DNA from: Streptomyces sannanensis
GTDB lineage: Bacteria; Actinomycetota; Actinomycetes; Streptomycetales; Streptomycetaceae
Assembly: GCF_039536205.1 (NCBI RefSeq)
Contig: NZ_BAAAYL010000003.1
Span: 115,522-179,521 of the forward strand
Direction of reading: 5' to 3'
DNA: 64,000 nucleotides
Shown: one piece after another, positions 8,413 through 15,637 of the stretch
How the letters are laid out: every line of letters starts with the position of its first letter
Position numbering within the stretch: position 1 is the stretch's first letter
Notes under the pieces: model-generated
The model's input: the letters and a program-made list of their open reading frames with translations, nothing else
Database searches by the model: none
Told to the model about the DNA's origin: nothing
Made by a program: the position numbers and the translations under genes

Positions 8413-9086
8413 GCGGCTCGCCCCCACACGGCGGTGCCCGGTCGGCCAGCGCGGCGGCCGTTGATGGACGGCACCGTGGCGTGCTTCCTGGTGGCGAGGT
8501 GCGCGCGGCTGAAGTGCTTGCCGTCGTATAGGGCGGCGTCGGCGGCCCGCTGCAACGCGGACAGGTCGCGGCTGCCGATCACGTCCGGGGTCGCAGCGCC
8601 GACCGAGGCGGCGACGTCGACAGTGCGGCCGTCGTCCAGGACGACCGACGTGTGCAGCATCCTCACCAGCGTCGCGAGGCGGACCTCGCGGCAGTCGCGG
8701 GACATCGGCAGCACGACAGCGAACTCGTCACCGCCCAACCGGCCGACGGACGCGTTACGGCCTGCCCAGGCGGTCAGCCGGGTGCCGTACGCGGCGAGGA
8801 CGGCGTCCCCAGCCGGGTGCCCGAGCGTGTCGTTGACGTCCTTGAAGTGGTCGGCGTCAACCAGGACCACGCACACGTCGTCGCCGTGGCGGGCCAGGAC
8901 CTGCCGGGCCCGGGCGGTGTAGGCGTCGCGGCGCAGCAGCCCGGTGAGCGGGTCCTTCTTCGCGGCGGCCAGGCGCCGGTGCAGGGCGATGGCGTGAACG
9001 GTCCAGCCGGTCAGCGGAACGGCGGCGGCGGTCAGTAAGAGTGCACGCTGCCCGAACCGGGCCTGTGTGTGCAGGACTGAGCCCAT
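8409..9086 (-). CDS. membrane-anchored diguanylate cyclase (GGDEF)
   Basis: 225 residues. One hydrophobic segment at about 15-33 is followed directly by a complete GGDEF domain: DPLTGLLRRDAY (45-56), DADHFKDVNDTLGHPAGD (77-94) and the catalytic RLGGDEF (116-122), ending with ADAALYDGK. It should make cyclic di-GMP from two GTP. No RxxD inhibitory site is seen just before GGDEF, so product inhibition may be absent. In Streptomyces c-di-GMP controls development through BldD, so a plasmid-borne cyclase could alter host differentiation (inference). Confidence 0.88.
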   Translation of the reverse strand: MGSVLHTQARFGQRALLLTAAAVPLTGWTVHAIALHRRLAAAKKDPLTGLLRRDAYTARARQVLARHGDDVCVVLVDADHFKDVNDTLGHPAGDAVLAAYGTRLTAWAGRNASVGRLGGDEFAVVLPMSRDCREVRLATLVRMLHTSVVLDDGRTVDVAASVGAATPDVIGSRDLSALQRAADAALYDGKHFSRAHLATRKHATVPSINGRRAGRPGTAVWGRAA

Positions 9087-9177
9087 AATGAGGATCTCCC
9101 TCTCGTCTCGTACGGGTTGGGATGGGCCCGGGGCAGCCGACGAAGCCGGCAAGCAGAGCGGCTGTCCCGGGGCGGAG

Positions 9178-9480
9178 CTACAGCGCGAAGTCGCTGCGGC
9201 TGGTCCAGCTGACGGGGTTGTGCCAGAGGCCGGCCTTCGCGGCGGGCCACTCCATCTGCCAGCCGGGCCGAAGCCCGCGCGCTCCCCAGCTGTCCGGCTG
9301 CTTGCCGGGGATCTCAAGTCCGGCCGTGTGCGCGGCGAGCGCGGCGTCGTACACCTCGTGTGCGCGCCGCAGGGCCGCGGTGGGGGAGTCGGCCTCGCCG
9401 GTGAAGACGTGCACGCCGCGCCGGTCGGGGTGGGCGGTGTCGTGTATGGGGACGTCGACCTCGTAGGTGCGCAGGTTCAT
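9178..9480 (-). CDS. hypothetical protein, 100 aa
   Basis: ATG at 9480. It begins with a beta strand (MNLRTYEVDVPIHDTAHP) and has a central helix AALRRAHEVYDAALAAH. The C-terminus is Trp-rich (WGARGLRPGWQMEWPAAK). It is a single gene between the GGDEF gene and a hairpin. I do not recognise the family. Confidence 0.65.
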   Translation of the reverse strand: MNLRTYEVDVPIHDTAHPDRRGVHVFTGEADSPTAALRRAHEVYDAALAAHTAGLEIPGKQPDSWGARGLRPGWQMEWPAAKAGLWHNPVSWTSRSDFAL

Positions 9481-9529
9481 GACGTCCAGCTCCTCTCGTG
9501 ATCGCGGCGGTTGAGGGACCACCGCGACC

Positions 9530-9563
9530 GCCCCGGCCCCGGGCGGTGAGCCGGGGCCGGGGC
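9530..9563. terminator. GC-rich intercistronic hairpin
   Basis: CCCCGGCCCCGG (9531-9542) pairs with CCGGGGCCGGGG (9551-9562) around an 8-nt loop, just after the stop of the ATPase gene read on the minus strand. It has no U tract, so it may be a transcript stabiliser or partial terminator. Confidence 0.7.
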
Positions 9564-9578
9564 AGCACGGAGAGTCCG

Positions 9579-10538
9579 TCAGCCGGAGATCGCTTCGAGG
9601 GCCTGCGCTTCGAGGTCGGCGCGGCCTTCGGGGTCGTCGTCCTGGTCGTCGCCGTTGTTCGGGCCGTGGACGGTGCGGACGATGTCCTCGTCGTCGTCCA
9701 GGTCGCCGTTGAGCGCGCGGAACAGGCAGGTGACGCTGTAGGCGGGCACCCACGCGTAGCCGTCGCATTCGTCGTCATGCGGGCACGGCACCAGCACGTC
9801 AAACCCGACGTCGCCCTCGCCGTCCACGTCGGTGCGCAGGGCGAGGGTGAGGTACTGCTGACCGAAGCGGATCTCCGCGACGCGGTCGCCGCCGGCGACG
9901 TCCGAGCCGGGCTTCCACCGCCACAGCGGCACGATCTCCTCGCCGAACATCCGGGCCACGAGGTTCAGGTCACCGAGACCGTCACCGCCGTCCAGCCCGA
10001 GGTCGGCCTGCCGGGCCCCGCTCAGGCGCTCCAGGAACGGCAGCAGCCGGTAGAGGCTGTCCGAGAAGACGATCTCGGGGAAGCCCTCCGCCTTGAGGGT
10101 CCGGTGCGAGTCGACCATGTCCTGGCGCTGCTTGATGACCGTGGCCTCGGGCACCGTGCGGTTGGCCGGCCGCGGGCCCTGCCGCTCGATGCAGACGCTG
10201 CCGGGGGTGGCGACCATGACCGCGATCGGCAGCATGTCGTGCCGCTTGGCGGCGGCGACCAGCGGCTCCCTGGCCGCCCTGGTGACGTTGGTTGCGTCGA
10301 CCACCGTGAACAGGCGCCGGCGCATCCTCGCCTCCAGGAGCAGGTGCAGGGCGGCGACCGCGTCGCCGGTGGCGTCCTGGTCGCCCGCGTCGTCGCTCAC
10401 GACCTCGCGCAGCGCGTCCAGGGACAGGACCTGCGAGGCGGGCCAGGTGCGCGCGATCGTGGACTTCCCGGCGCCGGACGGGCCGATGAGGACCACCAGG
10501 CTGCGCTCGGGCATCTCCGGGTAGATCAGCTCGGTCAT
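9579..10538 (-). CDS. P-loop kinase (polynucleotide-kinase-like) protein
   Basis: 319 residues. Walker A GPSGAGKST at 19-27 and FTVVDATNVT near 76-85 are the features of the Zeta-toxin/polynucleotide-kinase-like ATPases (AAA_33). RQGPRPANRTVP fits a lid arginine segment. The second half (from about 170) is acidic with many Asp residues and no domain I recognise. It could phosphorylate nucleic acid ends or a small molecule. It is flanked by hairpins on both sides and reads with the transfer operon. Confidence 0.8.
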   Translation of the reverse strand: MTELIYPEMPERSLVVLIGPSGAGKSTIARTWPASQVLSLDALREVVSDDAGDQDATGDAVAALHLLLEARMRRRLFTVVDATNVTRAAREPLVAAAKRHDMLPIAVMVATPGSVCIERQGPRPANRTVPEATVIKQRQDMVDSHRTLKAEGFPEIVFSDSLYRLLPFLERLSGARQADLGLDGGDGLGDLNLVARMFGEEIVPLWRWKPGSDVAGGDRVAEIRFGQQYLTLALRTDVDGEGDVGFDVLVPCPHDDECDGYAWVPAYSVTCLFRALNGDLDDDEDIVRTVHGPNNGDDQDDDPEGRADLEAQALEAISG

Positions 10539-10562
10539 GCGGGTTCTCCTTGAGAGTGAGGG

Positions 10563-10591
10563 GCCGGGCAGCGAATGAGGCGCTGCCCGGC
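10563..10591. terminator. intercistronic hairpin
   Basis: GCCGGGCAGCG (10563-10573) and CGCTGCCCGGC (10581-10591) form an 11-bp stem with a 7-nt loop, downstream of the small zinc-ribbon gene. The sequence around its right arm is repeated at 10,840-10,858 inside the next gene. Confidence 0.7.
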
Positions 10592-10631
10592 GGTGGTGGG
10601 GGAAGCAGGGCGGCGGCTTCGCGCAGCGCCG

Positions 10632-10799
10632 TCAGCGGACGATCATGTGGGCGGGGTGGCCGTTCTTCATGTGGTCCACGCACTGCGGGCAGTCCTGACG
10701 CGGACCGAGCCCGGCGTGCGCCTCACGACTGGCGTACGCGTGGAACCAGCACTGCGTGCACTGCCCCCGGGGCGGGTTCGTCGCCTTCGCGCTCGCCAT
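10632..10799 (-). CDS. small zinc-ribbon protein, 55 aa
   Basis: ATG 10799. The product carries two CxxC pairs (QCTQCWFHAY near residues 13-22, DCPQCVDHMK near 38-47) separated by about 22 residues, the pattern of a zinc ribbon, with His residues nearby. It lies 2 nt after the upstream gene's stop at 10801, so it belongs to the same operon. Function unknown; several comparable zinc-ribbon proteins occur in this transfer region. Confidence 0.75.
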   Translation of the reverse strand: MASAKATNPPRGQCTQCWFHAYASREAHAGLGPRQDCPQCVDHMKNGHPAHMIVR

Positions 10800-10800
10800 C

Positions 10801-11139
10801 TCAGCTGTCTCCTTGCGGGTGAAGGGCGCGGGCAGCCCAGATGAGGCGCTGCCCGGCGTTGTCGGTGATCAGGGCGGAGACTTCGTGCAGCGGGCAGGAG
10901 GCGTCACCGTCGCGGTCGGGCTCGATCTGCTCGGCACGGCGCGCGGCGACGGAGACCATCTGCGCCACGGCCGCGATGAAGCCGCCGGGCGGGTCGGTGT
11001 CCTCGATGAGCTCGCGCAGGATCGCGGCGAGCTCCTCCTGGTCGACGTCGTCGGCGCTGAGGTCGTCCTCGATCTGCTGGAGGGCCAGCGAGGCGATCCC
11101 GACCGCAGCGCGGACGCGTTCGAGGCGGGTGCGGCTCAC
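10801..11139 (-). CDS. helical hypothetical protein, 112 aa
   Basis: GTG at 11139 overlaps the TGA of the upstream membrane protein. The product is almost wholly helical (RLERVRAAVGIASLALQQIE, EELAAILRELIEDT) and ends with a short segment containing Cys and His (SCPLHEVSALI). No family recognised. Translational coupling on both sides places it firmly in the operon. Confidence 0.7.
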   Translation of the reverse strand: MSRTRLERVRAAVGIASLALQQIEDDLSADDVDQEELAAILRELIEDTDPPGGFIAAVAQMVSVAARRAEQIEPDRDGDASCPLHEVSALITDNAGQRLIWAARALHPQGDS

Positions 11140-11714
11140 CGGCGGGCGCCGGGGCGAGTGGTGAGCCAGGTGGTGACGGCGGCGGCCGCGATGCCGATGG
11201 AGCGGTACAGGGCCGCGTCCAGCTCCATCCACGCGCTGCCCGGCCCGGTGAGCTCCGCGGTGGCCTTGCCGTCGTCGTCGACGCGGGCGGCCTTGCAGTG
11301 CTCGATGTAGCCGGTCTTGCCGGTCTTCTTCGCCAGCCACAGCAGAACGGCTCCGCGGTCGATCGCGGCGTGCGTTCCGGCGTTGATGGCCGCGCCGGCG
11401 AGCAGCGCGGTCGGGGTGACGCGGTAGCCAAACGCGCGGGTGATCGCGACGGTCGCCCCGAGCTGCACGGCGGTGTACGAGGCGACGTGGCAGGCCACCG
11501 CGCGCCGCCCGAGGGCGCTGGTGGTCATGGTCGGGCGGGTGGAGTCCGGCGTGGCGGGGAAGCCGTCGGCGTGGACCAGGTCCTCGCCGTACAGGCGCTT
11601 GCGCATCGCCGTCTTCGACCCCTGCACCCAGTGGTCGCACAGGGGGTGCAGCTCGCCGAAGGTGGCCAGCAGGGTGCCGAAGAGGGCCAGACGCTCGGTG
11701 GTGAGACGGGGCAT
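11136..11714 (-). CDS. DUF3307-like membrane protein
   Basis: 192 residues. The N-terminal LLATFGELHPLCDHWVQGSK has the Asp-His-Trp-Gln-x-x-Lys pattern of DUF3307-type small membrane proteins, and a conserved His (VACHVASYTAVQ) follows. Hydrophobic stretches lie near residues 74-92 and 100-115. Plasmids and phages of Streptomyces often carry such proteins, but no biochemical role is known to me. ATG 11714 has GGAG a short distance upstream. Confidence 0.65.
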   Translation of the reverse strand: MPRLTTERLALFGTLLATFGELHPLCDHWVQGSKTAMRKRLYGEDLVHADGFPATPDSTRPTMTTSALGRRAVACHVASYTAVQLGATVAITRAFGYRVTPTALLAGAAINAGTHAAIDRGAVLLWLAKKTGKTGYIEHCKAARVDDDGKATAELTGPGSAWMELDAALYRSIGIAAAAVTTWLTTRPGARR

Positions 11715-11792
11715 GCTGGGGTTCTCCTGATCTTCAAGAGGGTGAGGGAGCGGGGTGGCCGGCCCTTTGCCGATGCGCGGCCACCCGGCGGT

Positions 11793-11820
11793 CCGACCCC
11801 GGCCAACCGGCCGGGGTCGG
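11793..11820. terminator. perfect 12-bp stem hairpin
   Basis: CCGACCCCGGCC (11793-11804) and GGCCGGGGTCGG (11809-11820) with a 4-nt loop, immediately downstream of the 95-aa membrane protein gene read on the minus strand. Confidence 0.8.
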
Positions 11821-11825
11821 GTCGT

Positions 11826-12113
11826 TCAGAACGGGGGCTCGTTGTCCGGCCAGGCCGGGACGGGCAGGAGCCGGACGCGCAGCTCGCGCCGGTCCGACCA
11901 GCAGCCGCACGCCTCCATCTGCGGGTGCGCGCCGCCGACCCGCCAGCCGCCCGCGCCCCGGCAGTCGGGGCAGGAGCGGCGGGGCCGGGGCGAGAGCGTG
12001 ATGCGGTGCCGGTCGGCGTACAGCCGCCAGTGGCCGGCCTTGAGCGCGACGGCGGCCGCGGCGACCACGGCCGGAACGGCGGCCGCCAGGAGCACGACGG
12101 TGCGGGTACGCAC
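11826..12113 (-). CDS. membrane-anchored zinc-ribbon protein, 95 aa
   Basis: The N-terminal hydrophobic segment (about 6-25, VVLLAAAVPAVVAAAAVAL) is followed by Cys residues in SCPDCRG and EACGCWS, a likely zinc site facing the cytoplasm. The C-terminus is proline-rich. It is typical of small proteins around Streptomyces transfer genes. Function unknown. It starts at ATG 12113, just downstream of the 183-aa gene. Confidence 0.7.
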   Translation of the reverse strand: MRTRTVVLLAAAVPAVVAAAAVALKAGHWRLYADRHRITLSPRPRRSCPDCRGAGGWRVGGAHPQMEACGCWSDRRELRVRLLPVPAWPDNEPPF

Positions 12114-12117
12114 CGGG

Positions 12118-12669
12118 TCACTTCCGGGGCGGGTGCGGCTGGACCAGGAACCGGGTGCCGGTGCCGCTGTACGCGGGCACGGCCTGGAGGAAGTGACCCT
12201 CGGTCCGCACGAGCTCGAACATCGCCTGCTTGATGAAGTCGTCGTCGCGCTGGAGGTCGACGCGGTCTTCGTGGAAGTCGATCAGGTGCACGTGGTGCGG
12301 CGACGTGCCGTAGCTGCGCTTGCTCCACAGGCGGCTGCGCACGATCTGCGCGGCGCTCGTGTCGTCGGGCATCGCCGGGACGCCTCGGTTGATCGCACGG
12401 CAGTTGGCGGCGTGCGCGTTGGCGAGGTCGGCGGCCTCCGTCTCCGTCAGCCGGGCGCGGCGGTCGTTGCTGGCCGCGCGGTAGGTGCAGCCGAGGCACG
12501 CGGCGGCGTAGTAAGAGCTGCGGTCGCTGGCGGCGGTGTAGACGAGGACGATCGCGCCCTCCAGCGGCCCGAGGGTGTTGCGGTAGCGCTGGACGACGGT
12601 CGTTCCCGGCGGCGTCCACAGGGCCGGGTCCTGCACGTCGGGACGGCGGGCGAAGAGGCTGCTGAGCAT
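12118..12669 (-). CDS. hypothetical protein, 183 aa
   Basis: ATG 12669 is preceded by GGAG. A mixed alpha/beta protein with one Cys-rich patch (AACLGCTYRAA, 57-67) and a His/Asp stretch (SPHHVHLIDFHEDRVDL). The Ala-rich helix LTETEAADLANAHAANC follows the Cys patch. I recognise no family. It belongs to the minus-strand transfer operon. Confidence 0.65.
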   Translation of the reverse strand: MLSSLFARRPDVQDPALWTPPGTTVVQRYRNTLGPLEGAIVLVYTAASDRSSYYAAACLGCTYRAASNDRRARLTETEAADLANAHAANCRAINRGVPAMPDDTSAAQIVRSRLWSKRSYGTSPHHVHLIDFHEDRVDLQRDDDFIKQAMFELVRTEGHFLQAVPAYSGTGTRFLVQPHPPRK

Positions 12670-12699
12670 CGGTGACTTCTCCTTCGGGAGGATCGTTGA

Positions 12700-13161
12700 T
12701 CAGGCGGCCAGCCGGTGGGTCACCGAGGCCGTGGAGGCGAAGTAGGTGTCGGGGCTGGGCTCGTAGCCCCGGGCGCAGGGGTCGCAGCAGCCCTGGGTGC
12801 GCAGCGGGAGGCAGAAGTAGTACCTCCGGCGGCACTGCGGGCAGGTGGACCTCGCGGCCATCGCCCGGTCCAGCGCCCATTCCTGCGCGAGCGTCGGCGT
12901 CCGCTTCGGCCGGGCGAGTTCCACGCTGTAGAGCCAGGCCCGGGTCGGGTGGTTGCACGACTGGTCGGGCCGGTAGGAGCACCCCTTGCAGCGCAGGACC
13001 GCGACCGGGCCGTGCCCGCCGGGGCTCAGGCCGCGCTCGCGTAACTGCCTGCGGGTGACCAGGCCCTCGGGACAGGTGCGCCGGTCGAACTCTTCCAAGG
13101 TCGCGGTGCTGCGCGGCACCCGCTTGACCTCGCGGCGGCGCCTCTTCCGGGGGCGGGGCAT
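12700..13161 (-). CDS. RRQRL-type zinc-binding protein
   Basis: 153 residues, strongly basic N-terminus (MPRPRKRRRREVKR). The segment LVTRRQLRERGLSPGGHGP followed by LRCKGC is the mark of the actinobacterial 'RRQRL motif-containing zinc-binding protein' family, though the motif here reads RRQLRERGL. A second Cys cluster (CPQCRRRYYFC, GCCDPC) completes the zinc sites. Probably nucleic-acid binding. Two stable hairpins lie upstream of it. Confidence 0.75.
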   Translation of the reverse strand: MPRPRKRRRREVKRVPRSTATLEEFDRRTCPEGLVTRRQLRERGLSPGGHGPVAVLRCKGCSYRPDQSCNHPTRAWLYSVELARPKRTPTLAQEWALDRAMAARSTCPQCRRRYYFCLPLRTQGCCDPCARGYEPSPDTYFASTASVTHRLAA

Positions 13162-13304
13162 CACCTGCTCCAGGTACCGGGGAGCCGGGCGGGACGCTGC
13201 GGGTAGCGGGGGCCGGGGCGCTGCGGGCGGGGCCGGCCGATCCGGCGGCGCGGGCGGGGGATGAGCACGAGCGGTTCCTCCTGGTGTCGGTGGACAGCAA
13301 GCGC

Positions 13305-13342
13305 CGCGCCCCGCCGACGTCGTGCTGTGTCGGCGGGGCGCG
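13305..13342. terminator. intercistronic hairpin
   Basis: CGCGCCCCGCCGAC (13305-13318) pairs exactly with GTCGGCGGGGCGCG (13329-13342), a 14-bp stem with a 10-nt loop. Confidence 0.8.
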
Positions 13343-13366
13343 AGGTGGCCGGTCGGCCTGTCCGGC

Positions 13367-13397
13367 CCTCGCCCACCCGCGATCGGGGTGGGCGAGG
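13367..13397. terminator. intercistronic hairpin next to the preceding one
   Basis: CCTCGCCCACCC (13367-13378) pairs with GGGTGGGCGAGG (13386-13397), a 12-bp stem with a 7-nt loop. With the hairpin at 13305-13342 it fills the gap below the frameshifted membrane gene. Confidence 0.8.
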
Positions 13398-13418
13398 ACC
13401 AGGCGGAGCGACCGGAGG

Positions 13419-14227
13419 TCAGTCCCGGAACGGGCAGCCGCTGTGCGGGTGCTGTTCGGCGGCCGGGGCCGGGGGCTGCACGGGGACGTAGATCTCGGGC
13501 TTGACGGTGACCTTGGCCGGGCGCCCGGCCACGACGCGGCGGCGCAGGGTCAGGCCGCGCATCGCGAACGCGGACAGGAACGTCCAGGCGAGGACGGCGA
13601 GCCCGGCCGCGACGGATCGGCTGGCCTCGGGGGTGGTCGTCCAGACCATGAACACGGTGACCGCGCCCCACCCGGTCCACATCGCGCGTACGCCGTTGTT
13701 CCGGGAGAGGTAGCCGAGGACCAGGCCGGTGATGCCGGTGAGCAGCCACTGTAGACGGTGGAGGCCGCGACCGGGAGGCCGGCGGAGTGCTGCGCGATGT
13801 ACGTGCGCACCGGCTGGTCGACGACGGCGGCGACCCCGCTGGAGGTGTCGACGCCGACCTGCACCTTGGGCACGGCGGTGAGGATCTGGTGGAGCGCCTG
13901 GAGGACGACGTCGCCGGCGGCCTTGGCCATCAGCACGACGAAGGCGACCCCGGCCGTCATCAGCACGGCGCGCAGCCAGGGCGCCATGTGGCGCAGGCCG
14001 TCCTCGGGGGCGCTGAGGACGTCGTCCCACATCTCGTACAGGACGCCGTCGACGTCCCAGGCCCGGTTCCACCCGTCGCGCACCGCCTTGCGCAGCGCGG
14101 CGAACCGCGGCGGCTTCGCCGGTGCCTTCGGGAACGGGACGGGGAGGTAAGCGAGCTCCTGGTGGCGGCCGGGGGTGTTGTCGTTGGTCGGCACGGGGCA
14201 ACTCCAAGGTGTCGATGTGGTGTTCAC
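13419..14227 (-). pseudogene. frameshifted membrane protein of the transfer operon
   Basis: The first frame (14227 to about 13753) encodes a soluble head, a hydrophobic segment (AVLMTAGVAFVVLMAKAAGD) and then TYIAQHSAGLPVAASTVYS. At that point coding moves to another frame, which continues with WLLTGITGLVLGYL, further membrane helices and a C-terminus ending SGCPFRD at 13419. One missing base near 13751 joins both halves into a protein of about 265 residues with several membrane spans. Either a sequencing error or a recent mutation. The start may be the ATG at 14227 or an internal GTG near 14194. Confidence 0.75.
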
Positions 14228-14287
14228 GGAGCGTGCGAGTGGGCCAAGCTGTGTGCGACGGGCCCGGAGAGAGGGGAGACGGCTGCG

Positions 14288-14506
14288 ATGGGGTGGTTCA
14301 CCCGCGATGAGCCGGAGGAAGTCGTCTTCAAAAACGTCGTGGACACGGACGGGACGATCTGGCCCGCGTTCACCGACGACGACGGTGTGCTGTGGATCGA
14401 CGTGGACTACGACGTCGAGGTGACGATCAACGGCGCGATCGTCGACGGTCAGATCCGGGGTGCCGAGGTCGACGGCGACGGCCGGATCTGGATCGACTAC
14501 GACTGA
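14288..14506 (+). CDS. small acidic repeat-like protein, 72 aa
   Basis: The only plus-strand gene within the long minus-strand operon. ATG 14288 follows GAGAGGGGAGA. The product is very acidic and built of short beta hairpins (GTIWPAFTDDDGVLWIDVDY, DGQIRGAEVDGDGRIWIDYD) in which an Asp-Gly turn plus Trp-Ile-Asp recurs. This suggests an internally duplicated beta unit. It is divergent from the frameshifted membrane gene, so a bidirectional promoter probably lies at 14,228-14,287. Function unknown; a DNA mimic is a possibility only. Confidence 0.7.
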   Translation: MGWFTRDEPEEVVFKNVVDTDGTIWPAFTDDDGVLWIDVDYDVEVTINGAIVDGQIRGAEVDGDGRIWIDYD

Positions 14507-14587
14507 TCCGTTAGGCCGGACGGCCTGTCCCGCACCCGAAGCCCCGGCCCGCGGGCGAGGTGTCGGATACGAGGCAGGGCGCCCGGG

Positions 14588-15085
14588 TCAGCGGACGTCG
14601 TTGCGGGTGCGGGAGAACATCCCGCGCTGGTTGCTGGTGTTGTTGATCTGCGTGTTCTGGGTGACCGGGCCCTCGTAGACCGTCTTGGAGACCGACCGGC
14701 GGGCCTTGCTGAACGCGCCGCCGATCGCGGTGGCGACCATCGCGACGCCCGCGAACGGCAGGGTGACCATGAGGACGCCGTAGAGCGTGACGGAGGCCAG
14801 GCCCTGGAGGACCAGCCAGGCCCCGCAGCCGATGCCGGTGATGCCGGCGCCGACGCCGATGGAGGCGACCGCGATCCCGGCCGCCCACGCGGGCACGATC
14901 CGCTTGTCGTCCTGATGGACGGGCGGGGTGTCGCCGTACGCCGGCAGCGGGGTGTCGTCGCGGAACGACGTCGGGATGTGCCGCACGGGCGGCAGCGACT
15001 GCTGGAAGGACCGGGCGATGATCCGCTCGGCTTCGGCCTTGGCTTCGTCGTCGGTGAGCGGGCGGGTGATGTGGTTGAAGTCCAC
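14588..15085 (-). CDS. Spd-like membrane protein of plasmid transfer
   Basis: 165 residues. The soluble N-terminus (helical, residues 10-30) is followed by two or three hydrophobic spans from about residue 68 to 123 (WAAGIAVASIGVGAGITGIG, LYGVLMVTLPFAGVAMVATA) and a polar Asn/Gln-rich tail. This layout resembles the plasmid spread (Spd) proteins that help intramycelial transfer in Streptomyces. The assignment is by topology and context, not by a motif. Confidence 0.6.
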   Translation of the reverse strand: MDFNHITRPLTDDEAKAEAERIIARSFQQSLPPVRHIPTSFRDDTPLPAYGDTPPVHQDDKRIVPAWAAGIAVASIGVGAGITGIGCGAWLVLQGLASVTLYGVLMVTLPFAGVAMVATAIGGAFSKARRSVSKTVYEGPVTQNTQINNTSNQRGMFSRTRNDVR

Positions 15086-15114
15086 GGTGATCTCCGTTTC
15101 AGGGCAGACGCGGG

Positions 15115-15147
15115 GCGCCCTCCCCGCCGGTTGGGCGGGGAGGGCGC
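15115..15147. terminator. intercistronic hairpin
   Basis: GCGCCCTCCCCGCC (15115-15128) pairs with GGCGGGGAGGGCGC (15134-15147), a perfect 14-bp stem with a 5-nt loop downstream of the 64-aa gene on the opposite side of the 165-aa gene start. Confidence 0.8.
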
Positions 15148-15170
15148 AGGGGGCGGGGGAGCGGGCGGGG

Positions 15171-15365
15171 CTACTGCCGGGCGGCGGCGTCCTCGAGCGC
15201 GCTCAGCGTCGGGTACTGCCACAGCGGCCAGCGGTCCTCGGTACGGACCACCAGGCCGTTGCGGCGGCCGGTGCGCAGCAGCTCGGTGACGAGCGCGCGG
15301 GCCTCGGGGCTGGCCGCCAAGACGTCGGCGGCGTCGTCGACCACCAGGACCAGGGGGCGCTTCAT
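15171..15365 (-). CDS. 64-aa protein resembling an FtsK/TraB Walker-B fragment
   Basis: ATG 15365. The stretch RPLVLVVDDAADVLAASPEA with LVTELLRTGRRNGLVV resembles the Walker B strand and following helix of FtsK/SpoIIIE ATPases (hydrophobic strand, Asp, helix, then 'GRxxGl.v'). No Walker A is present. It could be a stand-alone modulator derived from a translocase, sitting two genes from the full-length translocase. The similarity is by eye. Confidence 0.55.
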   Translation of the reverse strand: MKRPLVLVVDDAADVLAASPEARALVTELLRTGRRNGLVVRTEDRWPLWQYPTLSALEDAAARQ

Positions 15366-15409
15366 CGTCGTGCTCTCCTTCACGTTCGGGCGGGGTGGGA
15401 TCGGGCGGG

Positions 15410-15598
15410 TCAGAAGCTGCTGATCCATCCGGCGACGGAGGAGACGGCGCTGGTGATCGTGGGGGCGATGCCGGTGTTGGCGAGGAAGAAGCCGAACAAG
15501 CAGACGGCGACGCCCGGCATGATCCGCTGGTAGCCGGTGCGCACCAGGACGAAGACGATGATGCCGAGCAGGACGACCAGGGAAATCGACAGGACCAC
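15410..15598 (-). CDS. small two-span membrane protein, 62 aa
   Basis: Two hydrophobic segments: MVLSISLVVLLGIIVFVLV (1-19) and MPGVAVCLFGFFLANTGIA (27-45), with a short positive loop (RTGYQR) between them. It lies between the Walker-B-like gene and the translocase gene. Probably an accessory membrane protein of transfer. The frame is fully open and well biased. Confidence 0.65.
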   Translation of the reverse strand: MVLSISLVVLLGIIVFVLVRTGYQRIMPGVAVCLFGFFLANTGIAPTITSAVSSVAGWISSF

Positions 15599-15637
15599 GG
15601 GGATCGGTTCCTTCTGTGAGTGGGTGGTGGGTGCAGG

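Noticed and set aside
10827..10857. A hairpin repeating the one at 10563-10591
   Set aside because: It lies within the coding end of the 112-aa gene, has an imperfect stem, and is better explained as a short sequence duplication.
11525..13300. A 591-codon minus-strand frame rich in Arg and Pro
   Set aside because: It runs out of frame through three real genes with zinc and membrane features and through their hairpins.
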